64,000 nucleotides of DNA from Adiantum capillus-veneris (lineage: Eukaryota > Streptophyta > Polypodiopsida > Polypodiales > Pteridaceae), in contig CM043959.1 of assembly GCA_014529385.2 (NCBI GenBank), positions 12,524,809-12,588,808 on the forward strand, in the 5' to 3' direction. This document shows positions 11,489 through 22,452 of the stretch, one piece after another (positions within the stretch are counted from its first letter, which is position 1; every line of letters starts with the position of its first letter). A program made the position numbers and the translations under genes. Below the pieces are notes generated by a model. It had not been told where the DNA came from. It searched no databases and worked only from the letters and a program-made list of their open reading frames with translations.

Positions 11489-11629
11489 AACAAAATTGTA
11501 AAATTGAATACTATATCACATTCCCTGGTGACAGTATGCAATTGTGGAAAAAATTGTAATTCTCGATTCGATATTTAAAGGTTTTTTTGTGGGAATTCAA
11601 GATTTGGTATAGAATGTACTATTTCTTTT

Positions 11630-11890
11630 CTATTACTATGTGCAAAGAATATATTTTTTAACTATAAGTTTGAATTTGATCATTGGGTGAGGTTGCATGC
11701 ATCTTCAGGATCTTCCATTAAGTTTGAACTTTGTTTTTTTTCCAATGGATGTTAAATTTTAGTTCTATTACTATGTACAAAACATATTTTTGGGTTACTA
11801 TGAGTTTGAATTTGATCACTTGGTGAGGTTGCATGTATCTTCTAGAGCTTCCATTAAGTTGAAAACATATGTTTTTCCAATAAGCATATT
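11630..11890. repeat. 135-bp tandem duplication
   Basis: The block beginning CTATTACTATG at 11,630 is repeated from 11,765 with modest divergence (shared TTTGAATTTGATCA, TGGTGAGGTTGCATG, CTTCCATTAAGTT). Noncoding. Confidence 0.85.
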
Positions 11891-13250
11891 GTTTAAAAGT
11901 TTCAATTGGTTGATGAAAAACCAAAAAAAGCATTCTCTGTCAGGGGGTGTCAGAGGAGTAGAAAGCTTTTGTGTTGTGAAAATGATCGATGTAAAGGTTT
12001 GGGAAAAAGATTCTCGTAGGCTCCCTACAAAATCTCTCTCCATTCCTATCCCCTTGCTTCAATTGGCTCTGGCTTTGTGTACTAGCTTTTTGTCTTTGGA
12101 CTTCTTCTTACTATAATGGTCAGTGTTGGCATCACAATTTTTTGTTTCTGTCTCTAAAACTGTATCTTATATTTTCTTCTTAGCCAACTTATGTGATGGT
12201 CGCTGAATTATTCTACTCCCTTCACTTTCATCAGTATGCTTGTAGCCTTTTTGAGACCCAGGATACCTACTCCTCCTCTCAGTCCGTTCAACCCTCTTCA
12301 TTTGGAATGACTAGAATACTGTGAATCCCGTGATTCCTCAGTAGTGCCCTATCCTAGAGCGACAACAGTCTCGTTTCTAGGTTACTGATCAGTGTTAGAG
12401 TCTAGATCCGATTCTTCTAAAATCATACTGACTTGATCTGGGTTCTCCCTAAATCAAGAGGTTGGTTGTCAACCTCATGTGCTCCTTCTGGGTGTTATCA
12501 TTGATATGCAGTAGCTTTAATACGAGTTAGGAGGTAGTTTGTCTATCTTAGAGCAACTTAGCTCAAACCATCGTGATCGCCAAAATGGAATGAGATGGAT
12601 GTGTTCAAAAAACTATTCCAGGTTTGTAATTAGAGTTAGTGATCAATATCAAACTTGAAAAGTTAAGATCGGACTTCAGAATAATGGCAGACAGAATTGG
12701 AAATGAAATGACAATAGATGCAAAAACTAGAAGTGAAATTGTATTCAAAAGAATAATCAAAGTACAACTAGAATGATACTATAAAGTACAAATTATACCA
12801 ATAAATGGCTCAAGACACAATAACAAGGCTTTGGGATTACAAGAGATGTAGAGATCAAAGTGCTTAAGATAGAGAGAGAATGTAGGGCTCCAAGACGTTT
12901 TACAAGGTGTCCCAAAAATGAATAGTGGGTTCTATTTGTGGGCACTTGGTTTGATTGAATGTGCCTTGTCAATTACCATGGTAACTTTTTGATTATCAAT
13001 TTTGGAAGCTTCTAGTATCCCCCAACCACTTGCTAGAGGTTGTTCCTGCCTTCTACACACTCATGCTAGTATAGGTGAGAATAAGAGTCAAGCCTATGTA
13101 TTTTAAGTCTGGTGAAGTGAAGGAGGAAGGCCAAAATACACTCATGCACTAAGCACAATAAGGTAAGAGTGTAGAAGCTTCTACATCAAAAACCTACCCT
13201 TCTTGGAAATGTGGAAGCTATTGTGACATCCTTTTGATGTCAAATGTGCT
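11891..13250. other. intergenic, nothing recognised
   Basis: No domain-bearing frame, primer site or clear repeat unit was seen. The longest frame (11,790-12,116) has no recognisable domain and mostly covers the 135-bp duplication. Confidence 0.4.
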
Positions 13251-13329
13251 ACATTAGTTACTTGGAGCACCCATTGACTCCATTTTTATATTGCATGCTT
13301 TTGTTTTGACAAATTCCTTCTATGCATAT

Positions 13330-13620
13330 AGAGTGTCCCATAATTGACACTTGTATTAGACACTCTTCCTTTGTTTCTCCCAGGTACTCATCTTGTATGA
13401 ACAAGTACTTAAAGTCCACCTACTCAACTCCAATAAGAGCATATACAAATGCAAACTTTTTCCCACCGAGTTTTTCCCCTTTGGTCATCCAAGTTTTAGA
13501 CCCTAATCTAGAAACACTCATCACTATCCTCTTGTATATATTCCTTCTATATCATGTACAAGCAATAAGGAAATGTCTATCCATATCAATTGTCAAAGAG
13601 TTGGAGCAACAATAGTAGGT
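13330..13620 (+). repeat. dispersed repeat R2, copy at 13.4 kb
   Basis: It contains 'CCCTTTGGTCATCCAAGT.TTAGACCCTAAT' followed by 'GAAACACTCATCACTATCCT'. The same block occurs at about 18,593-18,700 (plus, diverged) and on the minus strand at 59,545-59,714. Both plus-strand copies are preceded by 'CAT...ATTAGAC.CTCTT', so the repeat unit extends upstream. Frames through it are repeat-derived. Confidence 0.75.
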
Positions 13621-13699
13621 AAGACCATATTAGGTATTATGGTAAAAATGCCGCATTATGGGAATCTCCAAGTTGACCAAATTCATGTAATTTGGGAAT

Positions 13700-14960
13700 T
13701 TCCAACTTAAAGTGGGAAAAAAGGAGACAAACTTTGCTGATAATCTAGAGTGAAAATCTTATTGGATTGTGGTGTTGATAAACACAAGTCAAGAGGATGA
13801 ACAAAGCATGAATTTGAAGAAACACTCTTAATTAAATAAAAGAAAGAAATCTTGATATAGCTAGAGTTTTTTTTTACAAAATTGACTCTTCTAGTCACAA
13901 TAGAAGCTCCGCATAATCTACTCCAAATTTGATGGCATATCCAAATTTTGATCTAAGCGTGGTTGATGTGCACAAAAAAGACTTGCTTTAGCTTTTAGAG
14001 CATGCCTTTCTGGAATCTTAATTCTAGAAAATGGTCCTTCTTTGTTGGATCTCCATGACCAAACAATTGCATCTACCGTTTCCCATACTTGTGGGTCCTT
14101 GCAATTGATAGCCCAAAAACCCTTCCAGCAATTAGTGTAAGCTTGAGTATCCATCATCCCACTCTTTCTTGCACATGGTGCCCAACATTGAATCAAGTGT
14201 TTTTTATAGTTTGGTTATGTAGGCTCATTATCAATGTCTGATAAAGCTGTTGCAAGCTAAATTGGATAGATTTCCATGTCACTTGGAACTGGTGCACGTT
14301 AGACATAGGGTCAAACTCTTCCCTTGGTCTATCTCATTGAGGACCACAAAAATGGTCATTCAACTCTTCAAGGCCCAGGAATCTTTCTACTCCTTGTTGT
14401 AAGCTCATTATAGTGGATTGTAGGTGACAAGGGTCCTGAGTTGTTGGCCAAAAATTTTCATATAAGACTCCCTCTGATATGGTTGCTTTTCCAAGCTCGT
14501 CAATCACCTTACTCCAGTAATCTATCACAAGTCTATAATACCGTGGCACATTTGAACCATTCCCTAGATTTTACCAAAACTTAATATAATTCTTCAACCC
14601 TAAAATCACTTCTTCATGAGCCTTGATATATTCTGCCATTGGTACCAAAGGTGGATCTCCGGGTGGCAACATTGGATTGCCTTCTATGTCTATTTTCCAA
14701 AGGTGAGTACTTCCACTCCAACTTGATACACCTAATGTGCCTTATACTGCATCATTGGTGTCTCATCTTGCATAAAAAAACCTGAATTGAAGTGGTTTGG
14801 AATGTCCAGCAAGTATGTCTTGTCCATCACAAAGATAACCATCACAATATTGCTTGAAATCGGGGACCTTTTCAAGCAAAAATGGGACCAGAGATGAAGA
14901 TGAGCTATTTCATAATGTCCATCAAGTGTGGAAAGTATATGTTTGTGTAGCTCTCAATTT
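13700..14960 (-). pseudogene. unrecognised broken gene remnant
   Basis: On the minus strand two longer frames, 14,334-14,549 and 13,918-14,196, lie in succession. Protein-like sequence also continues upstream of the first in another frame (a PRYYRLVIDYWSKVIDELGK stretch preceded by a Gly/Pro-rich run). Both frames are Trp-rich, and the second is basic at its end. I recognise no domain. Stops and frame changes imply decay. It lies between an R2 copy and the retroelement starting near 15 kb, so it may be captured or element-derived. Confidence 0.35.
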
Positions 14961-15036
14961 CTCTAAAAACTTACTGAACATGGCATCTATGTCCTCATGT
15001 GTATGCCCAACCATCAAAAATCCTAGTTAGATGGTT

Positions 15037-15103
15037 TTGAAAACACCCCTTACAACTAAGTTGCACCAGCTAGAGGGGTGTTTGTTGTAAGGGGTGTTTT
15101 CAA
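15037..15103. repeat. perfect 20-bp inverted repeat (hairpin)
   Basis: TTGAAAACACCCCTTACAAC (15,037-15,056) is exactly complementary to 15,084-15,103, with a 27-base loop. It sits just where the 5' LTR of the following retroelement should begin, so it may mark an insertion junction or be a small foldback element. Confidence 0.9.
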
Positions 15104-15416
15104 TTCAAGAAATCTATAAATCAAATACGTGCAAGAGGGAACTGGTCACTCTTGCACGGGGGGAGATTGCACCCAACTTCGTCTTATTCTTCTCTCCTCT
15201 CCTCTCTTCTCTCTTGCCGTGCCACACGTAGCACTCCGCTCTAGGAGTTGCACCTACGCATGTTCTCTTCCTCTCTATCACTCTGTCTCTCTCTGTTCGC
15301 GTACATCATGGATTATGTTCTATGCGAGGTGTCAGGTATGTGGATTCATTCATTTATGATTAGCAGTATATTGTTTCGGGTATTTTGCAGGGCAACCGGG
15401 CATTTTGTTTGTAGCA
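15104..15416 (+). mobile_element. probable 5' LTR of the 15-kb retroelement
   Basis: Assigned because it ends in CA at 15,416, one base before a primer-binding site. It contains a pyrimidine-rich stretch and CTCT runs as in many plant LTRs. The left boundary is uncertain; a TG at 15,079, inside the hairpin, is one candidate. No matching 3' LTR copy was found in the window. Confidence 0.45.
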
Positions 15417-15417
15417 G

Positions 15418-15429
15418 TGGTATCAGATC
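15418..15429 (+). promoter_or_regulatory. tRNA-Met primer-binding site
   Basis: TGGTATCAGATC differs at one base from TGGTATCAGAGC, the complement of the initiator tRNA-Met 3' end used by many plant LTR retrotransposons. It lies one base after an LTR-like CA end. Confidence 0.65.
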
Positions 15430-15899
15430 TTTGGAAATGATCTTGGTATTGCAACTATGCATGGATATGGAAAGTAGGTGGGGCAAATTGAGTAAGTTTT
15501 TATATAAGCAAACCTAGACTAGCACTAATTGCCAGAGGAGGCAGCAGGAGCACCATCGCTCAATAGGCAACTTCTCAGCAAGAACCTCCCTTGGTGGCGT
15601 TTTTCCTCCAAGCAAGAACTCAGATTCCCTAGCGTTTTTCATCAGCATCGCATTGCCTTGGCTGGCGTTTTTCATCAAGGCATAGTCGCAGAAGACCCAT
15701 AGCCCTAGCGTTTTCTATACTCAGCAGACCATCGCCATCAAGCTCAGCAAATCATTGCCAGAAGCCCTAGCATTTCCAGATTTGCAGCCTCAACCCACAA
15801 TGTTTTTCAGAAGATAAGCATCAACCTCCACAAGTCAAACTCAAAAGCCGACAAATCCAATAGTGTTCAAATAGTTACATGTGATCAAGCTCACATATG

Positions 15900-17960
15900 C
15901 ATGTAACAAATATCAACAAGATCATGACCTTGTACAAACCCTTATGGATGGCCTGACTGAAGTCAAAGACTATTTAAAGATGATGAAAAGCCTGAAACTT
16001 CCAGAACATGCGTCAGAAAATTTAGATTGAATGAAAGCTAAAGTGCAAAAGGCTACACAAAGGTCAACATCAAAATCTCCTCCAAAGAGACAGATTCTTC
16101 CAGATAGTACAATGTATATTTTAAGATCAAGGGTTACCCAGATGCAGGCCGATAATGCTCATCAATTGCAAACAAAAAGTACAATATTACAGCCAATGGA
16201 GTCAACATAAATTGAAGTAGGCAATCAAAGCAAAGAAACTGCAGATAAAGCTCAACCAAAGGACATTGCCACAGCAGAATTGATCACTGCACAAAAAGAT
16301 CTCGAGACGATCAAGTGCAACATTTTTGGTGAAAATGAAGAAAAGCTATCAAGTGAATTAAAGCTAGATTTTCAGTTAGACAAGAACCTCATGTCTTTTT
16401 GCACTTGGAAAATATGTGGCCAACCACAACTGGAAGATGCTCCTAAATCTGTGAGCAAATCAGGAAATAAACTAACCGAATGTTGGGGAATCATCTCCAC
16501 CATCATTGAAGTAAGTTCACACATCATCATAGCTCAATTTCACGTGATCACAACAAAAGATATGCCAGACGACATCATAATAGGAATGCCAATGGCCTAG
16601 AAGATGCTAGAGGTATAAAATTCAAACATGATGGAGTCATCACAAACAACAAAGAATGAAGACCAAGACTGGTCACCCGTGGACGACAACACAGAGTCCT
16701 CAAGCACAGTTAAAATGGAGACTTATATCAAAGCATATCTAATTGAAGATGATTCATCTCCATCAAACAGAACTTCAAAAGAGCTTAAAGAAAATCAAGC
16801 ATTAGAAAGTGAAAACCAAACAGAGCAAAGGGTAACCACATTATCTATTGAGCAGAGAATGCCACCAAAGCTAGAAGTTAAGAAGAATGGGGTAGCAGAT
16901 AACCAAGAAACAATAGGAAGTCCAAAGATCAATCACTCATTGTCAGTTTGAAACAGGGTCTCAAGCCACTCATCATAGAGACACAATTAGATCAAGATGA
17001 GACTGTGGCAAAATTAGAACATAGATTTTCAATAATGCCAACAACAAGAATAGCTATAGTTCTCAGCAGTACAAAAGGAGCAAGTGTCAGATGAAATGCT
17101 CTATTGGATAAAGAAGCAAACTACAATACAATTGAAGACAACATTCAGAGCATTCTAGAGATTACTCAAGGCAAGCCAAGTAACAGAGAAATCATGGGTA
17201 AGGCTACAAGTCAAGAAGAAATGGTTTCTACCCTTAGCATTCAAAATTATAAAGAGCAAGTAAAGTTTCAGGTGAAGCCTTCAAAGGAAATGCTTGAAGA
17301 TGTAATCCTTGGACATCAGTGGTTAGACCAACACAAGGCCTACAAAGAAGATACAATGCTAATACTCTCTTTTCCAAGAGGTAGCCAACAACAATTACAG
17401 GTACCATTAATGCTAAATTTAGAGTTGCAAAAGTCACAAGAATTGAAGACAAATCTTGCAGACAAAGGTAAAGCTAAAGTGGAACCTCCACCGATTAGCA
17501 CAAAAGAAGTGACATCATATGTCTCTACATCAAAGGACCCTCATGGATCAGCTTCTTCAAGCAAGTCAGGCTTTCAAAACTTCAAGTCAATTATTGACCC
17601 AGCTGAAACCTCTAAGGAGACACCCAACAAATCAAAGGTATATTAGCCAAAGTACTCAAGAAATCAAAGGAAGATTAAGAAAGTGTTTTTTTCGAGCAGT
17701 TTAGTCAAAGTCAATGACCTGATTTGGGTTAAAGACGAGAAATCAACACAAAAATACAAACACATGGGATGGATAGTATCACAATGGAGCTTAAAAGAAC
17801 ATGAGTACTATAGAGGTAACATAAAGATATGGGTACCAAAACCGCAGGTTAGAGCATATGAAGTAATTTCAAGTCCCTCCCAAGAAAGAAGTCCCATTAG
17901 GTATCAACCTCAACCATATCCTAGGATACCTAAGAAGCAGGTATACAATAATATATAAAA
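15900..17960 (+). pseudogene. retroelement ORF with two retropepsin-like segments
   Basis: Successive frames (about 15,925-16,210; 16,280-16,600; 16,628-16,951; 17,104-17,646; 17,683-17,958) form one Lys/Gln/Ser-rich reading region broken by single stops and frame changes. Two separate places resemble the C-terminal half of Ty3/gypsy proteases: PDDIIIGMPMA near 16,565 and EDVILGHQWLDQHKA near 17,300 (compare the DVILGMPWL-type strand). No D-[ST]-G active site is visible upstream of either. The last piece is basic and Pro-rich (WVPKPQVRAY...), with no RT or integrase. It is probably a non-autonomous or highly degraded element. The order protease-like, spacer, protease-like is odd and may reflect duplication. 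Confidence 0.45.
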
Positions 17961-18908
17961 ACACTCTTTGGCATAGTCAGAGTCGGGCTGCAGAGCCATA
18001 AAATGAGCAAAGCATTTATTCCCAAAGCTTCAAGTCATATTAAGCTCTATGCTAAGAGTCGTAGTTATTAGGCTTACGCTCGAGCTAGAAGAGTTGAGCA
18101 TATCTATTTCATGTCGCTCATGCTAGATGAGATGAGCATAAGAGTCAAAGTCTATTAACTTACAATTGGTGGAGTGTCATAGAGTTCAACACTCGTGTAC
18201 AATGCACAGTAAGATGAGAGCACATATCCTTGTCAATGAAAACCATTTTTAAAGGGGTGCCAGCTTGCAAATCCATGTCATATGCTTTTATAGCTTACAC
18301 CATCTTTTTGAATTACCCCTCCAAATCTTTCTTGCACAGCATATTATTTTCCATGCATTTCTGTGTATGCATAAATAGGATGTCCACCATTGGACATATG
18401 CATTAGACGCTCTTTTTTGCTTCCACCTATGCACCTTGAGTGGACTACAACCGGCAAACCAATGTTCCATCATTCTACCCTCTCATATTTACTGCCTTTT
18501 TACCTCCATAACTATCAACAAATAATTCCTTGAGTACTTTATTAATATTTCCAATGCTAAGAAGTACCCCAATAATGCGTGTATCCCAAAGACACTCTTT
18601 TCCACTAGGTTTTTTGCCTTTCCTCATCCAAGTATTAGACCCTAAATTAGAACCTCATCATTCTACTTCCCTTGTACATACTTTTCATAAATAAATAGCA
18701 GCCTCATCATTATGCTATTACAATGAACAAATGCAACATCATCTCTTACAACAGACATATTTGGACCAATTAAGATGTTGTCACAAATTGAACCTCTTTA
18801 ACAAATTCTACGACAAATGAAGACAATCAGCCTATCAACAACCAATCAAAACCTTCCATTATCTCCACGGACACTTTTCAATAGTGCCCGAGGACGGGTA
18901 CTAAAATT
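17961..18908. other. noncoding tract between ORF and polypurine tract; contains an R2 copy
   Basis: No gene was recognised. About 18,345-18,700 is the second plus-strand copy of repeat R2, including 'CTTTCCTCATCCAAGTATTAG'. The remainder is noncoding. Confidence 0.5.
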
Positions 18909-19850
18909 GAAAGGGGGAATGCTAAGTGAGTCAACGTCAGTTAACAAAAGTTGCTAAAGACCGAAGATGTACGGATGCATATCGAAGGTCAACATGAACA
19001 AATAGTAAAGATTGGATTTACACATTTTTCATATTTTCCCAAAATAGTCACGTATTGTAAATTCCCAATTTATTTCAAGCCATTGTAATATTTTAATGTG
19101 TTATGGGCTCAATGGGAGTTCCAAGCTGTAAAGAACAGGTCAGTTAGTGTGCGTAGGGTGCAGATTTAGTAAGTGGTGGAGCCCTAAAGGCCTTAGGTGC
19201 TTGGACATTGCATATTTTTACCCTAGGTATATAAGGCAGTGTGTAAAAGAAATTAGGGTTCTCAAGCTCATTTCTTGAGAGCACTCTTTGGTGAGAGCTC
19301 TTGAGGTGTGTGGCTATGGAGTCCTTGATATTCTCCTTGCTCATGTGACTTGATTAACACTAATGAATGCTTAATTCTCTTCCACTATGCCTCTCTCATG
19401 CTTCTTATGATTGCCTACCATGCTTTGATTAGCTAGACTTAACTAATTAGTGGTTAATCCCACTCTAATCTTGTGTGATTTCCCTCTCTTGCTTGTGGGT
19501 GCATGTAGGTTTAATTGGAGTGTGGTGCTCGATAAATCTATGTGTGTGTGCTTGCGATTATTGTGTTGCATGATAAGATTAGTGTTGTGTGTATCTTGCA
19601 ATCGTTAGTGTGTGTGATTAGGTTGATTAGAGGTGAAGAGAAGTGGATGTGGAGATTGCCCATCATTGTGGCTTAGCTCCTCCATAGGCCGAGAAGCTCA
19701 CCTCTTAGAGTTAACCATTCATGTGAGTGTTTCCATGCCCTAGCTGAGTAGCTCATCCCTCCAGATTGATAAATTTGTTAGTCATTGGAGCTATGCAATG
19801 ATGGGACCCCCAACAGCAAATGAGGAGGCCAAGGTGCTATATGTTAAGCA
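18909..19850 (+). mobile_element. polypurine tract and LTR-like block
   Basis: GAAAGGGGGAA (18,909-18,919) is a typical polypurine tract and is followed at once by TGCTAAGTGAG, a plausible LTR start. A TATATAAGG box lies at 19,228-19,236. The region between 19,260 and 19,330 has the short GAGAGC/CTCTTG palindromic words often found in LTR R regions. The right end is not defined. It does not resemble the 15.1-15.4-kb LTR, so the two may belong to different elements. Confidence 0.45.
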
Positions 19851-19869
19851 ACCTTATAATGACCTTGTC

Positions 19870-21008
19870 AAGCATCTTCGGAGTCAGTGGATATTCCAAA
19901 AACGCCCATCACGACCAAACATTGGAGAAAAGGAAGGTGAAAAATCTTGCATACTTGGGATGTAAGTTTTCTTTTTCTTTCTCCCTCATTGTTATATAAT
20001 GAGAAAACAACTAAAATTATTATATTTAATTTGTTTTGGTTTTGCAGGCATTTCTCAAAATGGCAAGAATTTTTGCTGGTGAATCATTCATCACCAAACA
20101 AGCTCATATGGTCACTTACTCTGATCCTATTTATGATTGATTTGACTGAAGATCATAGAGCAATTAGAGAGAGAGAATAAGAAGCCAACAACCACAATTT
20201 TTTGATATTTGTGTGGTCTAGACAAAAATGAAATAGAAAAGATTCAAACAAAAATAGAGACTTGAATGATTGTTTTGTCTAAGGGTGCAAAGGACACACC
20301 AAGTGTAATGGACATGACTGATCGTATCAAGAAATTGTAACAAGATTAAATTATTCAAGATGAGTTTCTTGAGCAATTCAATGTGCTCAATGAGGAGAAT
20401 CCATGTGAAAATTGGGAGGAGCTTTCTACCATATACAACATTAATGATGTTGTTTACTCCCATTTCTTGACACTATGTGATACCTGGCTGACATCACAAC
20501 TACAACGTGGTACAAAGAAGATTGATTTTCCAGAAGAGGCAAGAAAGTATTTCTAATGGACGATCAACATTGTGAAAGAAAAAACGAATTCAATTATAGA
20601 TCTTCCATGGTCTATATATTTTGTCAGTTTTCAAATAGAGAGAAGATCTTACTTAGAGCGCCATCTAAACAATCCTATCCCTATAGGATTGTGTATCCTG
20701 GACAACACACGTGATTTGGAGAGCAATGTACAATGGTCAGCTGAAAGATTCAAAGATCTCATAGATGGCATTATGGATATTGCAAGTGGGTCAACAGAGC
20801 CACAATGTGTGATCCTTTCTTTTCTGAATAATAAAGACTATGTGTAGTTATAGTCTGCTTTGCAAAGTATGACAAACATGGTCAAAATACAATTTGTTGG
20901 GGAATTGCACAATGTGAAGCATTTGGAATTTACTGGTGCTATAGAATTCTTCACCACACTTGTGTTCTTGAGCAAGGGAGATGCCTTTGAGGGACTTATT
21001 AGTTCTTG
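19870..21008 (+). pseudogene. unrecognised spliced gene remnant
   Basis: A coding piece before 19,961 ends at a GTAAGTTTTC donor, and a TTGGTTTTGCAG acceptor at about 20,047 restores protein-like sequence (HTWDAFLKMARIFAGE, then FITKQAHMVTY) when joined. Further pieces run to 20,847 and beyond: a Glu/Asn-rich EFLEQFNVLNEENPCENWEE segment, a DTWLTSQLQRGTKK segment, and the 91-codon piece from 20,572 with LDNTRDLESNVQWSAERFKD. Several single stops lie in frame. The protein looks soluble, charged and alpha-helical. I recognise no family. A fragment at 25,367-25,696 has a similar style and may be from the same or a related gene. Confidence 0.4.
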
Positions 21009-21049
21009 AGGAATCCCAAACCTCGAGCAAGATTTTTCGAGCAATCCCT

Positions 21050-22060
21050 AAACCGAGCAAGATAGGGCAAGGTACACTATAAAAAAGACAAAAATGAAAC
21101 AAGCTTTTTGAGACGATTTCAAGCACAAACAAGAAATATAAACAATACTCCAATTATTTGAAACGCTAAACCCATAATATATTTTTGAGTAGAGAGATCT
21201 CCTTGAGCATGGGTTTGGTTGAATGTCACTCTTGCTAGGCTATAACAGCTGGAACCATTATAGTCACACCATAGACACTGTATATTCAGGTTGTGGTGTG
21301 AGTGACATTGTTGAAGGTTATGGTGGTGACAAAGGTGACGAGGGAGGTGGTGGTGGTGGGGGTTTATATATGGTGCTTTCATATAAGAGTCATAGATTCA
21401 TGAGCCATATACTGAGGAAAACTTTGTGCTCACACATGGACCCTCCCTTGCACCGACTGACATGTTTACTAAGGTTGTATTGGATCTCGTTTGCATGTGT
21501 TGATTCCTGACTGTCAGTGCTCAGGAAACAAAAACGTCCTAGTGTAATCCCACCTACAAATTTTGAGTTTTACCTTTAAGATTTAAATTTGAAGATGTGA
21601 AAACCTAATAGTTCTACTACTACTACTGATAACTTTCAAGTATTATTGCCCAGAATCTCCAGAGATGTTTTTGTTTCATCCCTTGCGATGCTAGAGGAGT
21701 AAAACTTTGATAGTAGCAAGCATCTCACACGCCTTAAACTCACGTGGACCAGCTTAAAGAACGTGAGTGTTGGTCTAGCCAACTTGCATTGAAGCGGCTG
21801 GTGCTTACAAGGCATCCTTTACATATAAAAAAATAGATTTCTTCTAGCTATATGCTAGGTTGTTGCCTACCCCGTCATCTGCCTCTGTGTACACGTCCCT
21901 CGCTCATGCCCTCTGCTCTACCTGTTGCATCGCTCGACATCCGTCGTTGCCTCTCAGATTCTCATTTTCACATGTTGTTGAGAAGTATCACATTTGATTC
22001 TGGTTTTTTTAGGATTTTCTCCAACCGGGTACCCCCTACTAGTTCTATAGAAAATTAATG
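21050..22060. other. intergenic, nothing recognised
   Basis: It contains a short (GGT)n run near 21,343-21,362 that creates Gly- and His-rich frames on the two strands. Nothing else stands out. Confidence 0.5.
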
Positions 22061-22069
22061 TGAAAACCT

Positions 22070-22231
<162 letters not shown>

Positions 22232-22386
22232 CTTGTGTTTTTTATTTTGAGCACGTATTTGCCATGGCCTCGGCCAATTTTCCTCGTGCAACGATCGACC
22301 TTGTACAAGGGGCTTAGCTAGTGTGCACACCTCTCAGAGCCCTGGTGGAATTTTTGGCCTATAGCAATGCAGCGGCCCCGCTCATA

Positions 22387-22388
<2 letters not shown>

Positions 22389-22448
<60 letters not shown>
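22389..22448. repeat. (TC)n microsatellite, 60 bp
   Basis: A pure TC run within otherwise mixed sequence. Confidence 0.95.

Positions 22449-22449
<1 letters not shown>

Positions 22450-22452
<3 letters not shown>

Noticed and set aside
13322-13615. 97-codon plus-strand frame resembling a minus-strand frame at 59,505-59,777
   Set aside because: The similarity is due to the R2 repeat being present at both places; frames are opened by chance in the repeat and the third copy at 18.6 kb does not preserve them.
21119-21510. His-rich (minus) and Gly-rich (plus) frames that look like short secreted peptides
   Set aside because: Both come from one short GGT run; no start context, signal peptide or conserved domain could be supported.
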